Below are positions 27,579 to 37,413 of a DNA stretch of 64,000 nucleotides, piece by piece (position 1 is the first letter of the stretch; each line of letters starts with the position of its first letter). Location: the NCBI RefSeq assembly GCF_030409905.1, contig NZ_JAUFQT010000001.1, forward strand, positions 2,263,501 through 2,327,500. The letters are read 5' to 3'. The notes under the pieces are model-generated. The model was not told where the DNA came from. It did not search any database and saw nothing but the letters and a program-made list of their open reading frames with translations. This stretch comes from Echinicola jeungdonensis (GTDB lineage Bacteria > Bacteroidota > Bacteroidia > Cytophagales > Cyclobacteriaceae). A program made the position numbers and the translations under genes.

Positions 27579-27793
27579 TTCACTTTCCTTCCTGAAAGTG
27601 CAGGACAGTATAGAAACTGGTAATTCCTAATATTAAAAGCCTTCTCAATTTCATTTAGATCATTGGTCTAAAATTGCTGGAGGGACAAATCAAAATCAGG
27701 GTTTTACCTGAATGTTAGAATAAACATAAATAAGAGGATAAGGTATCCTTTGCAATGCGGGAAACCTTATCAGATAATTGTCTTTTAACCCCC

Positions 27794-30079
27794 ATGAAGC
27801 AAACCAACTACCAACTTTTTGATTTTCTGGATTTTAATCCGGAATTAGATAGCGAAACAAACAAAGCCCGGCTTTGGAGGGCTTGTAAACCCACATCTAT
27901 TGCTCAAAGGGGTAAGGAAGTTGTGGTTACCATTCCATTTCAATTATTTAAATATGAATCCGCAGACCTTAGTGCTGATACTTCAGCGGAACAAAAGGTA
28001 TTTGAATTAAACCTGAGGGCCTATGGAAATAAAATATTAAGAGTTGGTGCTGCATTTAGTGGGGAAATCAAGGAAAAATCCCCTATGCTTGAAATGAATC
28101 AGGCTTTAAAGCAGACAGGCTTGAGCATTGAAAAGCAAAGCAAAAAATGGTTGGTCAAAGACGAGGGGGGAAGGCTAAAGGCAGAATTTGACCTTTCTGA
28201 TCCTGAAACTGACCATTGGAGTGATCTTTTGCCTGCTCCTGAAGAAACATTTAAGGCGATCTTTTTTCCTGATGGAGAAAAAGCAATAAAGCTAAGTGCT
28301 TATGACCAATTCTTCCCCGCAAGAGCTGATGCCATGGGCTTGGCTTTTGTGGAAGAAAAAAGTGAAATAGACCGGGTATCTTTTTCCTTCCATGCCAAAC
28401 CTGATGAAAAGTTTGTTGGCACCGGCGAAAGATTTGCCAAGATGGACCTGTCAGGCCATACTTTCCAGTTGAAAAACCAGGATGGGCAAGGTGTCAATAA
28501 CCGCCGAACCTATAAAAATATTCCTTTTTACCTGTCCAGTGAAATGTACGGGTTGTTCCTTCATACTTCCGCATACAGCAAATTTTCATTGGCAGACCAT
28601 AGCAACCGTTCGGTGCAGATGCTGGTAGAAGAGCCTCTGATGGATGTATTCCTGATAGGTGGAGACCAGCCAGAAGAAATTTTATTCCAATACCGCCAGT
28701 TGACCGGATTTCCAAGCTTGCCACCTTTGTGGAGTTTTGGAGTTTGGATGAGCAGGATGACTTATTTTTCTGCGGAGGAAGTGGAAGAAATCTGCGATCG
28801 CCTTCGCGCTGAGGATTACCCCTGTGATGTTATCCATTTGGATACGGGGTGGTTCCGAACAGATTGGTTGTGCGAATGGAAATTTAACCCTGAAAGATTT
28901 CCGGATCCAAAAGGTTTTATCCAAAAGCTTAAAAAACAAGGTTACCGGGTAAGCCTTTGGCAAATGCCCTATATCGCAGCTGAGGCCGAACAGCATGATG
29001 AAGCCAAGGCCAACAAATACATGGGCCCTTTGAATGAAAAGAAAATGCAGAGTGGTTCCAATTTTAGCGCATTGGATTACGCAGGAACAATTGATTTCAC
29101 TTATCCAGCCGCTGTAGAATGGTACAAGAATCTATTGCGGGAATTGCTGGAAATGGGCATCACCTGCATCAAAACTGACTTTGGAGAAGAAATCCACCTG
29201 GATGCCCAGTACCATGATATGGCTCCGGAGTTATTGAATAATCTATATGGCTTGCTTTACCAAAAAGCAGCTTATGAAGTCACCAAGGAAGTTACTGGTG
29301 ACGGTATCGTTTGGGCGAGGGCAGGCTGGGCAGGCTGTCAACGTTATCCGCTCCATTGGGGTGGTGATGCGGCAGCTTCCTGGGATGGTATGGCCGGCTC
29401 TTTAAAGGGTGGCCTTCACCTGGGCTTGTCAGGCTTTGGCTTTTGGAGCCACGATGTGCCTGGATTCCATGGAGTGCCCAACTTTATGAATTCCGTGATA
29501 CCTGATGATTTGTATATAAGATGGACCCAGTTTGGGGTATTTACCTCTCATATCCGCTACCATGGTACCTCAAAAAGAGAACCTTATCACTTCCCCAATA
29601 TTTCTGGGATGGTAAGAAAATGGTGGAAGCTGCGCTATGCTTTGCTCCCCTATATTCTGGAGCAAAGCGAAAAAGCTACCCAATCCGGTTTTCCTGTTTT
29701 GCGCGCTTTATTGCTTCATCATCCCAAAGATAAAATGTGCTGGCACATTGATGACCAATATTATTTCGGGGAGGATATCCTGGTTGCTCCGGTGATGAAT
29801 TCCGAAAACCGAAGAGACATCTATTTGCCCGAAGGAAACTGGGTCAGCCTTTTTTCCGGTGAAAAAATCAAGGGTGGCAGATGGCTCAACCAAGTGGAGG
29901 TGCCACTGGAAGAGATGCCGGTATGGGTCAAAGAAAGTGCGGTAATCCCTCTTTATCCAGAGGCGGTGTCCTGTACAGATGAGATGGACCTTGCTAAAAC
30001 AGTAAAGGTTAGCGTTGATGAAAATTTCAAAGGCATTTGGCCTTTTGTGGAGAAGCTGGAAAGGCAGAAAGTGAATTGA
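27794..30079 (+). CDS. Glycoside hydrolase family 31, alpha-xylosidase-like
   Basis: A 761-residue GH31 enzyme from the ATG at 27794 (MKQTNYQLFDFLDF). An upstream in-frame ATG at 27755 adds 13 unconvincing residues. The order is N-terminal beta-sandwich, TIM barrel and two C-terminal beta domains. The nucleophile is D462 in CIKTDFGEEI and the acid/base D525 in HWGGDAAASW. WARAGWAGCQRYP between them is typical of YicI-like alpha-xylosidases, which remove alpha-xylose from xyloglucan-type oligosaccharides. There is no signal peptide, so it should act in the cytoplasm or, less likely, by another export route. The gene starts the post-import part of the second locus; the oxidoreductase at 30114 follows after 34 bases. 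Confidence 0.88.
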   Translation: MKQTNYQLFDFLDFNPELDSETNKARLWRACKPTSIAQRGKEVVVTIPFQLFKYESADLSADTSAEQKVFELNLRAYGNKILRVGAAFSGEIKEKSPMLEMNQALKQTGLSIEKQSKKWLVKDEGGRLKAEFDLSDPETDHWSDLLPAPEETFKAIFFPDGEKAIKLSAYDQFFPARADAMGLAFVEEKSEIDRVSFSFHAKPDEKFVGTGERFAKMDLSGHTFQLKNQDGQGVNNRRTYKNIPFYLSSEMYGLFLHTSAYSKFSLADHSNRSVQMLVEEPLMDVFLIGGDQPEEILFQYRQLTGFPSLPPLWSFGVWMSRMTYFSAEEVEEICDRLRAEDYPCDVIHLDTGWFRTDWLCEWKFNPERFPDPKGFIQKLKKQGYRVSLWQMPYIAAEAEQHDEAKANKYMGPLNEKKMQSGSNFSALDYAGTIDFTYPAAVEWYKNLLRELLEMGITCIKTDFGEEIHLDAQYHDMAPELLNNLYGLLYQKAAYEVTKEVTGDGIVWARAGWAGCQRYPLHWGGDAAASWDGMAGSLKGGLHLGLSGFGFWSHDVPGFHGVPNFMNSVIPDDLYIRWTQFGVFTSHIRYHGTSKREPYHFPNISGMVRKWWKLRYALLPYILEQSEKATQSGFPVLRALLLHHPKDKMCWHIDDQYYFGEDILVAPVMNSENRRDIYLPEGNWVSLFSGEKIKGGRWLNQVEVPLEEMPVWVKESAVIPLYPEAVSCTDEMDLAKTVKVSVDENFKGIWPFVEKLERQKVN

Positions 30080-30113
30080 ATGAAATAAAAATTGCTGATA
30101 AAACCGTAAAAAG

Positions 30114-31223
30114 ATGACAAAGGAAGGAAAGCTAAGACTGGGGATATTAGGACTAGGCGAAGGAAGAAGTACTATTTCTGCAGCCCTCCACAGTAAGAAA
30201 ATTACTTTGCAAAAAATGTGTGATGTCAATCAGGCGCTTTGTGAGCAAAGAGCCAAAGAGTTTGACTTTCACCAATATACTACCCGGTATGAGGACATGT
30301 TGGAGGATCCGGAAATTGATGCCATAGGCATTTATACACCAGACAAACTCCATGCCACTCATATCAAAATGGCCATGGAAAATGGCAAGCACGTGGTCTG
30401 TACCAAGCCTTTATTGGATGACCTGAAAGATGCCAAGGAGCTGATTGACATTCAGAGAAAGACCGGTAAAAGGCTTTTTGTGGGACAAAGCAGTCGATTT
30501 TTTGAACCCTTGAAGCGCCAAAGAGCAGATTTCAAAAAAGGATTGATTGGAGATTTAATCACCTTGGAAGCTTACTATAATGCCGATCACCGTTGGTTTT
30601 TGTCCAAACCCTGGGCTTTGGAACCTTCCTTCAAATGGTTGTATGGTGGATTGAGCCACCCTGTGGATTTTATCAGGTGGTATTTGCCTGAAATAGATGA
30701 AGTAATGGGCTATGGCATGCTCAGCGCCAATGGTAAAAAAGGTGGCTTGAAAAACCCTGATACCATGCAGTTTATCTATAAAGCGAAAGACGGTCGCATT
30801 GCCCGGGTATCAGGAGCTTATTCCGGTCCAGTACAGCCCGCCTTGAGGGACAGTGAGATGAGTTGTATCCTCAGAGGCACTGAAGGTAGCAGCCAGGGAG
30901 ATTACATGGAGCTTAGATATGCGATCACCGATAGCACAGGTGAAGAGCAGGTGGTGACCTGGGAACACAAATCCAAGCACTATTTCCGCTTTGAAGGAAA
31001 AAGCCACCATGCAGGGGAATACAACAACTACCTGGAGCACTTCGCGGACAGTATCAACTATGATTTTGTCGCCTATCCTGATTTGAAAGAAGGTATTGGC
31101 ACCATTGCCCTGCTGAAAACCATGGAAAAAACTTTACAAACTGGCAAACCTGAAAAGGTAGATGACATCATAGCCGAATATGACCTTCATGAATACCTGA
31201 AAAGGGAACCTGTAGAAAAATAA
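30114..31223 (+). CDS. Gfo/Idh/MocA-family NAD(P)-dependent oxidoreductase
   Basis: A 369-residue cytoplasmic enzyme. The Rossmann fold opens with LGILGLGEGRSTISAAL, a variant of the GxGxxG motif. The substrate domain contains VVCTKPLLDD, the counterpart of the EKP-type motif with a catalytic lysine, and WLYGGLSHPVDFIRWYLP with a conserved histidine. Family members oxidise, reduce or epimerise sugars and cyclitols. The short gap to the GH31 gene and to the PhyH gene (43 bases) supports a common operon for processing the imported sugar. The substrate is not determinable. A second member of the family occurs at 47913 with low similarity. Confidence 0.85.
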   Translation: MTKEGKLRLGILGLGEGRSTISAALHSKKITLQKMCDVNQALCEQRAKEFDFHQYTTRYEDMLEDPEIDAIGIYTPDKLHATHIKMAMENGKHVVCTKPLLDDLKDAKELIDIQRKTGKRLFVGQSSRFFEPLKRQRADFKKGLIGDLITLEAYYNADHRWFLSKPWALEPSFKWLYGGLSHPVDFIRWYLPEIDEVMGYGMLSANGKKGGLKNPDTMQFIYKAKDGRIARVSGAYSGPVQPALRDSEMSCILRGTEGSSQGDYMELRYAITDSTGEEQVVTWEHKSKHYFRFEGKSHHAGEYNNYLEHFADSINYDFVAYPDLKEGIGTIALLKTMEKTLQTGKPEKVDDIIAEYDLHEYLKREPVEK

Positions 31224-31266
31224 CCCAAAAGCAATTAATAATTAACCAAAAATAACCAATTTAAAA

Positions 31267-32034
31267 ATGAGTACAATTCTGTCAAATGAGCAGTTGAAGC
31301 AATTCCAGGAGGATGGCTTCTGCATTGTTAAAAATGTAATTCCACAGGAACTTTTGAACCGTTTGCGTGACGAGTGTCAGCGGTTTATGAAGGAAAAGGA
31401 TGAGGAAATGGACCGCAAAGGGGTAGAAGTGGATGAAATCAACCACAAGGGAAAACGCTATTTTATTGCCCTTAGATATAAGGACAGTGAAACCATGCAG
31501 GACCTGATCTTCAGCAAACAGCTTGAAGAGATTACCCGGAAAATCCTTGGCGAAGATGTCTTCCTCTTTCTGGAGCAATTTGTGGTAAAAGCTGCAGACA
31601 AAGGCATGACCTTCAGTTGGCACCAAGATTCAGGTTATCTGGATTTTGATCACAAACCTTATTTATCGGTTTGGTGTCCATTAGATGATGTCAATGAAGA
31701 TAATGGTACGGTTTACCTGTTGCCCTACAAGGACGCAGGAACAAGGGATAGGATTGAACATGAACTCCAGGAAGGTACCAATGATAAGGTGGGCTATTTT
31801 GGGGACAATCCTGGGGTACCTGCCATTTTGAATGCCGGGGATGTGGCCTTGTTTTCCAGCACCTGTTTTCATAGAAGTGGATCCAATTTTACCAACAAAT
31901 CCAGAAGGGTGCTTTTGCTGCAATATTCGGCAGAACCAATACTCAAAGAAGGAAGTCAGGAGCCGCTTTACTGGGCTGATCCCTTCGTAGTAAAAGGGGA
32001 AAGGGTCAAAGCAGTGCCTGCCTCACAGGAATAA
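31267..32034 (+). CDS. Phytanoyl-CoA dioxygenase (PhyH)-family Fe(II)/2-oxoglutarate enzyme
   Basis: A 255-residue cytoplasmic dioxygenase. The iron ligands are visible: H119 and D121 in FSWHQDSGYL and H202 in TCFHRSGSNFTN. Arginines in KSRRVLLLQY near 213-214 would hold 2-oxoglutarate. PhyH-family enzymes hydroxylate small molecules and can lead to oxidative demethylation of methyl ethers or amines. Its position between a sugar oxidoreductase and a sugar symporter, in an apparent operon, suggests that the imported glycan has a modified residue such as an O-methyl sugar; that is inference. The gene ends before a 13-base-stem hairpin at 32062-32100. Confidence 0.85.
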   Translation: MSTILSNEQLKQFQEDGFCIVKNVIPQELLNRLRDECQRFMKEKDEEMDRKGVEVDEINHKGKRYFIALRYKDSETMQDLIFSKQLEEITRKILGEDVFLFLEQFVVKAADKGMTFSWHQDSGYLDFDHKPYLSVWCPLDDVNEDNGTVYLLPYKDAGTRDRIEHELQEGTNDKVGYFGDNPGVPAILNAGDVALFSSTCFHRSGSNFTNKSRRVLLLQYSAEPILKEGSQEPLYWADPFVVKGERVKAVPASQE

Positions 32035-32061
32035 TGTATTTCACGAATTATTTGTAGCTGT

Positions 32062-32100
32062 AAGCCCTACTGGAGATGGTTATAACTTCCAGTAGGGCTT
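32062..32100. other. Intergenic stem-loop between dioxygenase and symporter genes
   Basis: A perfect 13-base inverted repeat, AAGCCCTACTGGA and its complement, with a 13-base loop. No T run follows, so it is more likely an RNA-processing or stabilising hairpin, or a REP-like element, than a terminator. Confidence 0.6.
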
Positions 32101-32150
32101 CTCAGCAAATAGCAATTCATCAATTTTAAATAACCAGAAACCCATTTATT

Positions 32151-33737
32151 GTGGAAATTCATGAGATTTTAAGGCCGCTGGACTTTGCAGTCGTTGGCTT
32201 GTATTTAGTGACTTTAATTGGTATCGGGTACTATGTCAGCTTCAAAAAAAAGCGGGCCAGTGATGAAAACCTCTTTTTGGCCGGTAACTCCCTGGGATGG
32301 CCAAGTATCGGTTTCACCATGTGGGGTACCAATGTAGGCCCTTCTATGTTGATAGCCTCTGCCAGTATCGGTTATACCACCGGGGTAGTTGCCGGTAATT
32401 TTGCCTGGTATGCCTTTATTTTCATATTCCTCTTGGCAGTGGTTTTTGCACCAAGGTATTTGGGGGCCAGAGTTCAGACTTTACCAGAATTTATGGGAGA
32501 AAGATTCGGAAATTCAACCCGAAACATCCTGGCCTGGTACACCATTGTGACCATTTTGGTCAGTTGGCTGTCCCTGACCCTGTTTGCTGGTGGAATATTG
32601 ATCCGGCAAATCCTGAATTTCCCCATGTGGCTCTCAGTGGTAGTACTGATTTTGATAGCCGCATTTTTTACCATTGCAGGTGGTTTGAAAGCCATTGCCT
32701 ATACCAATGTATTCCAAATGGTGCTGTTGATTTTGGTGTCTTTGGTGTTGACTTTGACGGGACTGTACAAAGTTGGCGGGGTTGGAGAATTGATTGACCA
32801 GACGCCATCAGAATATTGGAATTTGCTTTTGCCCAATGATGATCCTAACTATCCATGGATAGCTATTGCCCTGGGATATCCCGTGATGGGGGTTTGGTTT
32901 TGGTGTACGGACCAGTCCATGGTGCAATCCATCCTCGGTGCCAAAAACCTAAAACAAGGTCAAATGGGGGCCAACTTTACCGGATGGTTGAAAATTTTGG
33001 ATGTAGCCTTATTTATCATTCCTGGGATAATTTGTTATGTATTATTCCCTGATTTGGATAATCCGGATGAGGCTTATATGACCATGGTGACCAAGTTATT
33101 TCCAGTAGGTATGACCGGATTGATTATGGCCGTTTTGATTGCTGCTTTGGTAAGTACTATTGATTCAGCCCTGAATGCTTTGAGTACCGTATTTACCATG
33201 GACATTTATGTGAAAAAATACCGTCCAGAAGCCAGTCAAAAGCAAATTGTCACCATAGGAAGGATAGTGACCGTTTTGGGTGCCATCATTGCCATTTTTA
33301 TGACCTTGGCCATTGACAGCATCAAAGGTTTGAACCTGTTCGATGTTTTCCAGTCCATATTGGGCTTTATAGCACCACCCATGTCTGTGGTATTCTTATT
33401 TGGGGTGCTTTGGAAGAAAACTACCACCCGGGCAGCCAATACCATTTTGATCCTTGGGACCATCCTCAGCTTGGGAATTGGAGTCCTGTACCTTTGGGTT
33501 TTCCCTAAAGAGGTTTACGAATTTTGGCCTCACTTTCTTCTGCTTTCCTTCTTCATTTTCGTGTTTTTGGCCGCATTGATTGTGGTGATTTCCCATATCG
33601 AAAGAAACAAAAAAGATTTACATGTAAGTACTTTGGATTTTGGGGAAATACCCAAACTCCCCCCCCAAGTGAAATGGCTTTGGATCGCTTTGATCATCGT
33701 GATGGTGGGGATGTACATTTTATTTAATGGCCATTAA
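32151..33737 (+). CDS. Sodium:solute symporter (SSS family), SGLT-like
   Basis: A 528-residue inner-membrane protein with about 14 hydrophobic segments. It opens LDFAVVGLYLVTLIGIGYYV and has family-typical stretches FLAGNSLGWPSIGFTMWGTN, YPVMGVWFWCTDQSMVQ and STIDSALNALSTVFTMD, where sodium and sugar sites lie. SSS members of this subgroup carry sugars with sodium. The start is GTG at 32151; no in-frame ATG exists between an upstream stop and this codon. It is the cytoplasmic-membrane importer of the second locus, complementing SusC/SusD and taking up the released monosaccharide. Confidence 0.9.
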   Translation: MEIHEILRPLDFAVVGLYLVTLIGIGYYVSFKKKRASDENLFLAGNSLGWPSIGFTMWGTNVGPSMLIASASIGYTTGVVAGNFAWYAFIFIFLLAVVFAPRYLGARVQTLPEFMGERFGNSTRNILAWYTIVTILVSWLSLTLFAGGILIRQILNFPMWLSVVVLILIAAFFTIAGGLKAIAYTNVFQMVLLILVSLVLTLTGLYKVGGVGELIDQTPSEYWNLLLPNDDPNYPWIAIALGYPVMGVWFWCTDQSMVQSILGAKNLKQGQMGANFTGWLKILDVALFIIPGIICYVLFPDLDNPDEAYMTMVTKLFPVGMTGLIMAVLIAALVSTIDSALNALSTVFTMDIYVKKYRPEASQKQIVTIGRIVTVLGAIIAIFMTLAIDSIKGLNLFDVFQSILGFIAPPMSVVFLFGVLWKKTTTRAANTILILGTILSLGIGVLYLWVFPKEVYEFWPHFLLLSFFIFVFLAALIVVISHIERNKKDLHVSTLDFGEIPKLPPQVKWLWIALIIVMVGMYILFNGH

Positions 33738-33937
33738 AGGTGTAGCTAGTTTCTGGTATCAAGTATCAAGACTAAAGACCTGGATTTATTTAAACAGAAA
33801 AGGAAGTTAGAAATGAGGTCATTTAATTGAGCTCAATACTCAAGAATAGAGATTAAATACTATATAAAAGCAGGAATGTACAGGATAAAAATACGATGTA
33901 ATCCATGCAGTTTTAAAATGAATAAAAACCCTTTAAG

Positions 33938-36145
33938 ATGAAACATATACTCAAAATTTCCATCTGTAAATTTTTACCCGTCTTATTGATGGGGCTATTA
34001 TTTTTCAGTAGCTATAATGCTAATGCCCAGGAAAAAGACCCCAAAGCCACATGGATCTGGTATCCGGGGGATTATGAAATTTGGTTGAGCAATAAGATGC
34101 AGGCCAGAAGAACAGAAAGAGGTGCTTTTTTGCCTCCACTTTGGAGATATTACAGCCCCTATGCTTTGGTGACATTTAGGAAAGATTTTGAACTTCCGGA
34201 AGAAGATAAAGTTGCTATCCACACAGAGGGAGATTTTAAATTGCAAATAGATGGAAAACTGGTGCATGGAAGGCCAGAATCTATAACCATTCCTGCCGGA
34301 AAGCATAGCATGGTGATTAAAATTTATAACCAGGAACGTGTGCCTGCTGTATTTATCAAGGGTAAACATCTCCAGACTGATGAAAGCTGGAAGGTGACTT
34401 TTGAGGATAAAGAATGGATTGATGAAACCGGCAAGGCTTCTGACCAGTCTGGTACTAATTGGGAAGCCGTGGGGACCTGGAATTTTAATACCCCTGAGGA
34501 TTTGCCTTCTGAGTTCCAATTGGCCACCAAACCACAATACGTGGTGGAGTCCAAGCCAATGGGAGAAGGTGAACTGGTAGATTTTGGAAGAGAGACTTTT
34601 GGCTATGTGAAATTCCACGGCCTGGAAGGGGAAGGAAAAGTTTCCCTCTACTATGGTGAATCTGAAGAGGAAGCCATGGACAGCGCTTATTGCGAGACTT
34701 TGGATCACTTGGAATTTGATGGCAGCCAAGCCGAAGATTATACATTAAAAAATTCCAAAGCTTACCGTTATGTGCAAATTCAAACTGATCCAGGAGTAAG
34801 TTATGATTCAGTTTCCATGCTTTATGAGTACTTACCGGTGGAATACCGGGGAAAATGGAATAGTTCTGATGAGCTGTTGAATGAAATTTGGGATGTTTCT
34901 GCCTATACCATGCATTTGAATACCAGGGAATTTTTTCTGGATGGTATTAAACGTGACCGGTGGATCTGGTCCGGGGATGCCTACCAAAGTTATCTCATGA
35001 ATTATTACCTGTTCTTCGACAATGCATCGGTTAGAAGAACACTTTTGGCATTAAGAGGGAAAGAGCCGGTAGCCAGCCACTTGAATACCATCATGGATTA
35101 TTCTTTTTACTGGTTTGTAGGAATTTATGATTATTACCTGTATTCCGGGGATGAGGAATTTATCAAGAATTTTTACCCGCGTATGGTCAGCCTGATGGAT
35201 TTCTGCCTGGAAAGAAGAAATGAAAATGGTATGATGGAAGGTTTGCCCGGGGATTGGATTTTTATCGACTGGGCTGATGGATTGAGTAAGCAGGGAGAGG
35301 TGAGTTTTGAGCAAATGCTGTTGGCCAGAAGTTTGGAAGCCATGGCAGTAAGTGCAGAAATTGCCGGAGATGAAAAAGGCCAGGCCAAATACCAAACACT
35401 GGCTGATGAAATGAAAGAAAAGTTGTTTGATGTTTTTTGGTCCGAGGACCGGAAAGCCATCATGCACCAGAGAGTGGATGGTGAGGTGTTGGACAATGTA
35501 ACCCGCTATTCCAATATGTTCGGAATTTTCTTCGATTACTTTAAGGAAGAGCAAAAGCAAGCCGTTAAGCATTCCGTGCTTCTCAATGATGATGTGCAGA
35601 AAATTACTACCCCATACATGAGATTTTATGAACTGGAAGCTCTTTGTGCCATGGGTGAGCAAGAATTTGTCTTGGATGAAATCCGTGATTATTGGGGAGG
35701 AATGTTGGACTTGGGAGCGACCTCTTTCTGGGAAAAATATGATCCCAGTGAATCCGGTAGGGAACACCTTTCCATGTATGGAAGGCCCTATGGAAAAAGC
35801 CTTTGTCATGCCTGGGGAGCAAGCCCAATTTACCTTTTTGGTAAATATTATTTAGGTGTGAAACCACTTTCCCCAGGATATGAAACCTATGAAATTTCCC
35901 CTGAGTTGGGAGGATTGGAATGGATGGAAGGTAAGGTGCCTACTGACAATGGTGATATTTCTGTGTATGCCAATTCCAGGGAAATCAAAGTATCTGCAGA
36001 TCATGGTATAGGAACCCTGAAATTTGAAAGCAGGTCCAAGCCAAGAAGTAAGGATGGAGAAATAAAAAGCTTGGGCAATGATGCCTATGAAATGGAAGTT
36101 CAGCCAGGTAAAGAATATGTAGTGAGCTACAAAGCCCTGAAATAA
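33938..36145 (+). CDS. Alpha-L-rhamnosidase-like glycoside hydrolase, GH78 type
   Basis: A 735-residue secreted protein with a signal peptide ending SYNANAQ, residue 31. N-terminal beta-sandwich domains (ATWIWYPGDYE, LVTFRKDFELP) precede an (alpha/alpha)6 barrel. The barrel shows the rhamnosidase-type active-site stretch DGIKRDRWIWSGDAYQSYL at about residue 330, and FWEKYDPSESG later; a C-terminal beta domain follows. These features fit the bacterial alpha-L-rhamnosidase family. It would release terminal rhamnose or a similar 6-deoxy sugar in the periplasm. The stop codon overlaps the start of the next gene (TAATG at 36143-36147), so its translation is probably coupled to the acid-sugar dehydratase-like gene. 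Confidence 0.82.
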   Translation: MKHILKISICKFLPVLLMGLLFFSSYNANAQEKDPKATWIWYPGDYEIWLSNKMQARRTERGAFLPPLWRYYSPYALVTFRKDFELPEEDKVAIHTEGDFKLQIDGKLVHGRPESITIPAGKHSMVIKIYNQERVPAVFIKGKHLQTDESWKVTFEDKEWIDETGKASDQSGTNWEAVGTWNFNTPEDLPSEFQLATKPQYVVESKPMGEGELVDFGRETFGYVKFHGLEGEGKVSLYYGESEEEAMDSAYCETLDHLEFDGSQAEDYTLKNSKAYRYVQIQTDPGVSYDSVSMLYEYLPVEYRGKWNSSDELLNEIWDVSAYTMHLNTREFFLDGIKRDRWIWSGDAYQSYLMNYYLFFDNASVRRTLLALRGKEPVASHLNTIMDYSFYWFVGIYDYYLYSGDEEFIKNFYPRMVSLMDFCLERRNENGMMEGLPGDWIFIDWADGLSKQGEVSFEQMLLARSLEAMAVSAEIAGDEKGQAKYQTLADEMKEKLFDVFWSEDRKAIMHQRVDGEVLDNVTRYSNMFGIFFDYFKEEQKQAVKHSVLLNDDVQKITTPYMRFYELEALCAMGEQEFVLDEIRDYWGGMLDLGATSFWEKYDPSESGREHLSMYGRPYGKSLCHAWGASPIYLFGKYYLGVKPLSPGYETYEISPELGGLEWMEGKVPTDNGDISVYANSREIKVSADHGIGTLKFESRSKPRSKDGEIKSLGNDAYEMEVQPGKEYVVSYKALK

Positions 36146-37221
36146 TGAAGGAGCGGATAAAATCTTTTCAGGTATTTAAGGCCAAAGCCCCTTTGGATAA
36201 GCCTATTGCTGATAGTACCCATACTTTGACAGAAATATCCTTTCATGTGGTGAGGATCAATCTGGAAAATGGTATGGTGGGAGAGGCTTATTTACTATCC
36301 TTTCAATATAGCCCTTGGGCCATTGCCGGAGCATTGAAAGATATGGGTGAAATTCTGGTTGGAGCGTCTGTTTTTGCCACTGAACAGGTGTATGAAAAGA
36401 TGGAACAGGCCAATGAATATTTTGGCCAGGATGGCATCAACCGTTGGGCTCAAGCAGCCTATAATATTGCCATGTGGGATGCCCAGGGAAAAGTCCTTGG
36501 GCAGCCTGTTTGGAAAATTTTGGGAAAGGCCAGAGAAAAGGTGCCTATTTATGGCAGTGGAGGCTGGATTTCCTACTCATTGGAAGAATTGATCGATGAG
36601 GTCAGCAATTACAAGTCCAGGGGATTCCAAGCTGTAAAAATCAAAGTTGGAAAACCTGATTGGAAAGAAGACTTGGAAAGGTTGCGATTGGTTCGGGATG
36701 CCGTAGGAAAGGACATCCAAATCATGATGGATGCCAATCAAGGTATGACCGTTTCAGATGCCTTGCAGTTGGCCAGGGCGGCAAGGACATTGGATATACA
36801 ATGGTTTGAAGAACCGATCAATCACCGTGATTTTGAAGGGTACCGATTGCTGAGAGAACAAACGGGAATTTCTATTGCCATGGGGGAAAGGGAATTTTCT
36901 ACCTTGCCTTTAAGGGAATTGCTTAGCCGAAATGCCATTGATATTTGGCAACCCGACATTCTTCGGATAGGTGGAGTAGAAAGGTGGCGGGATAGTGCGG
37001 CATTGGCCAAGGCCTATCATGTGCCTGTTTTGCCTCATTATTATAAAGATTATGATGTGCCCTTACTTTGCACCATTTCCAATGGTGTGGGGGCAGAATC
37101 CTTTGATTGGATTGATCCCTTGATTGATTACCCATTGACCATCAAAGATGGTTGGGCCATGCCTCATGACCGTCCGGGCTGGGGTTTTGGCTTTAAGGAT
37201 GAAAAGTTGGAAGAAGTTTAA
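36145..37221 (+). CDS. Enolase-superfamily acid-sugar dehydratase-like enzyme (mandelate racemase subgroup)
   Basis: A 358-residue cytoplasmic enzyme of the mandelate racemase/muconate lactonising family. Catalytic KxK is K165 and K167 in AVKIKVGK. The metal ligands are D196 (IMMDANQG), E222 (WFEEPINH) and E248 (AMGEREFS). The D271/H298 dyad (WQPDI, VLPHYYKD) places it in the mandelate racemase subgroup, whose members mostly dehydrate acid sugars such as rhamnonate, fuconate or galactonate. The one-base overlap with the GH78 gene links it to the sugar released by that enzyme. The exact substrate is unassigned; a racemase or epimerase role is possible. Confidence 0.85.
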   Translation: MKERIKSFQVFKAKAPLDKPIADSTHTLTEISFHVVRINLENGMVGEAYLLSFQYSPWAIAGALKDMGEILVGASVFATEQVYEKMEQANEYFGQDGINRWAQAAYNIAMWDAQGKVLGQPVWKILGKAREKVPIYGSGGWISYSLEELIDEVSNYKSRGFQAVKIKVGKPDWKEDLERLRLVRDAVGKDIQIMMDANQGMTVSDALQLARAARTLDIQWFEEPINHRDFEGYRLLREQTGISIAMGEREFSTLPLRELLSRNAIDIWQPDILRIGGVERWRDSAALAKAYHVPVLPHYYKDYDVPLLCTISNGVGAESFDWIDPLIDYPLTIKDGWAMPHDRPGWGFGFKDEKLEEV

Positions 37222-37227
37222 TTTTCT

Positions 37228-37300
37228 GGGGTAGAAGCAGAGATCGCTAAGGTTAATAAATAAGGAATCTTTGCGCTCTTTTGCGTCTTGGCGAGCAACC
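37228..37300. repeat. Dispersed CGCAAAG/CTTTGCG repeat, copy 3
   Basis: The left part GCAGAGATCGCTAAGG is a degraded module. The right part CTTTGCGCTCTTTTGCGTCT then TGGCGAG is well preserved. It fills the gap between the dehydratase-like gene and the third GH2 gene. Confidence 0.65.
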
Positions 37301-37413
37301 TTTGGCTTCACTAACTCATGGCACTGAGGGGGTAGGGGTATTCGTCCCGCTGCAAAGGTGATAGGACAACAATGAGAAACTAAAAAAAGAAAAATCGAAA
37401 ACTAACCTATATA

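Noticed and set aside
27742..27750. TATCCTTTG as a -7 promoter element for the GH31 gene
   Set aside because: It has three instead of two bases between TA and TTTG and no well-spaced TTG upstream; too weak to list as a promoter, although it would fit a start at 27794.
35051..35809. 252-codon minus-strand frame inside the GH78-like gene
   Set aside because: Antisense to a clear glycosidase with conserved active-site residues; no family features.
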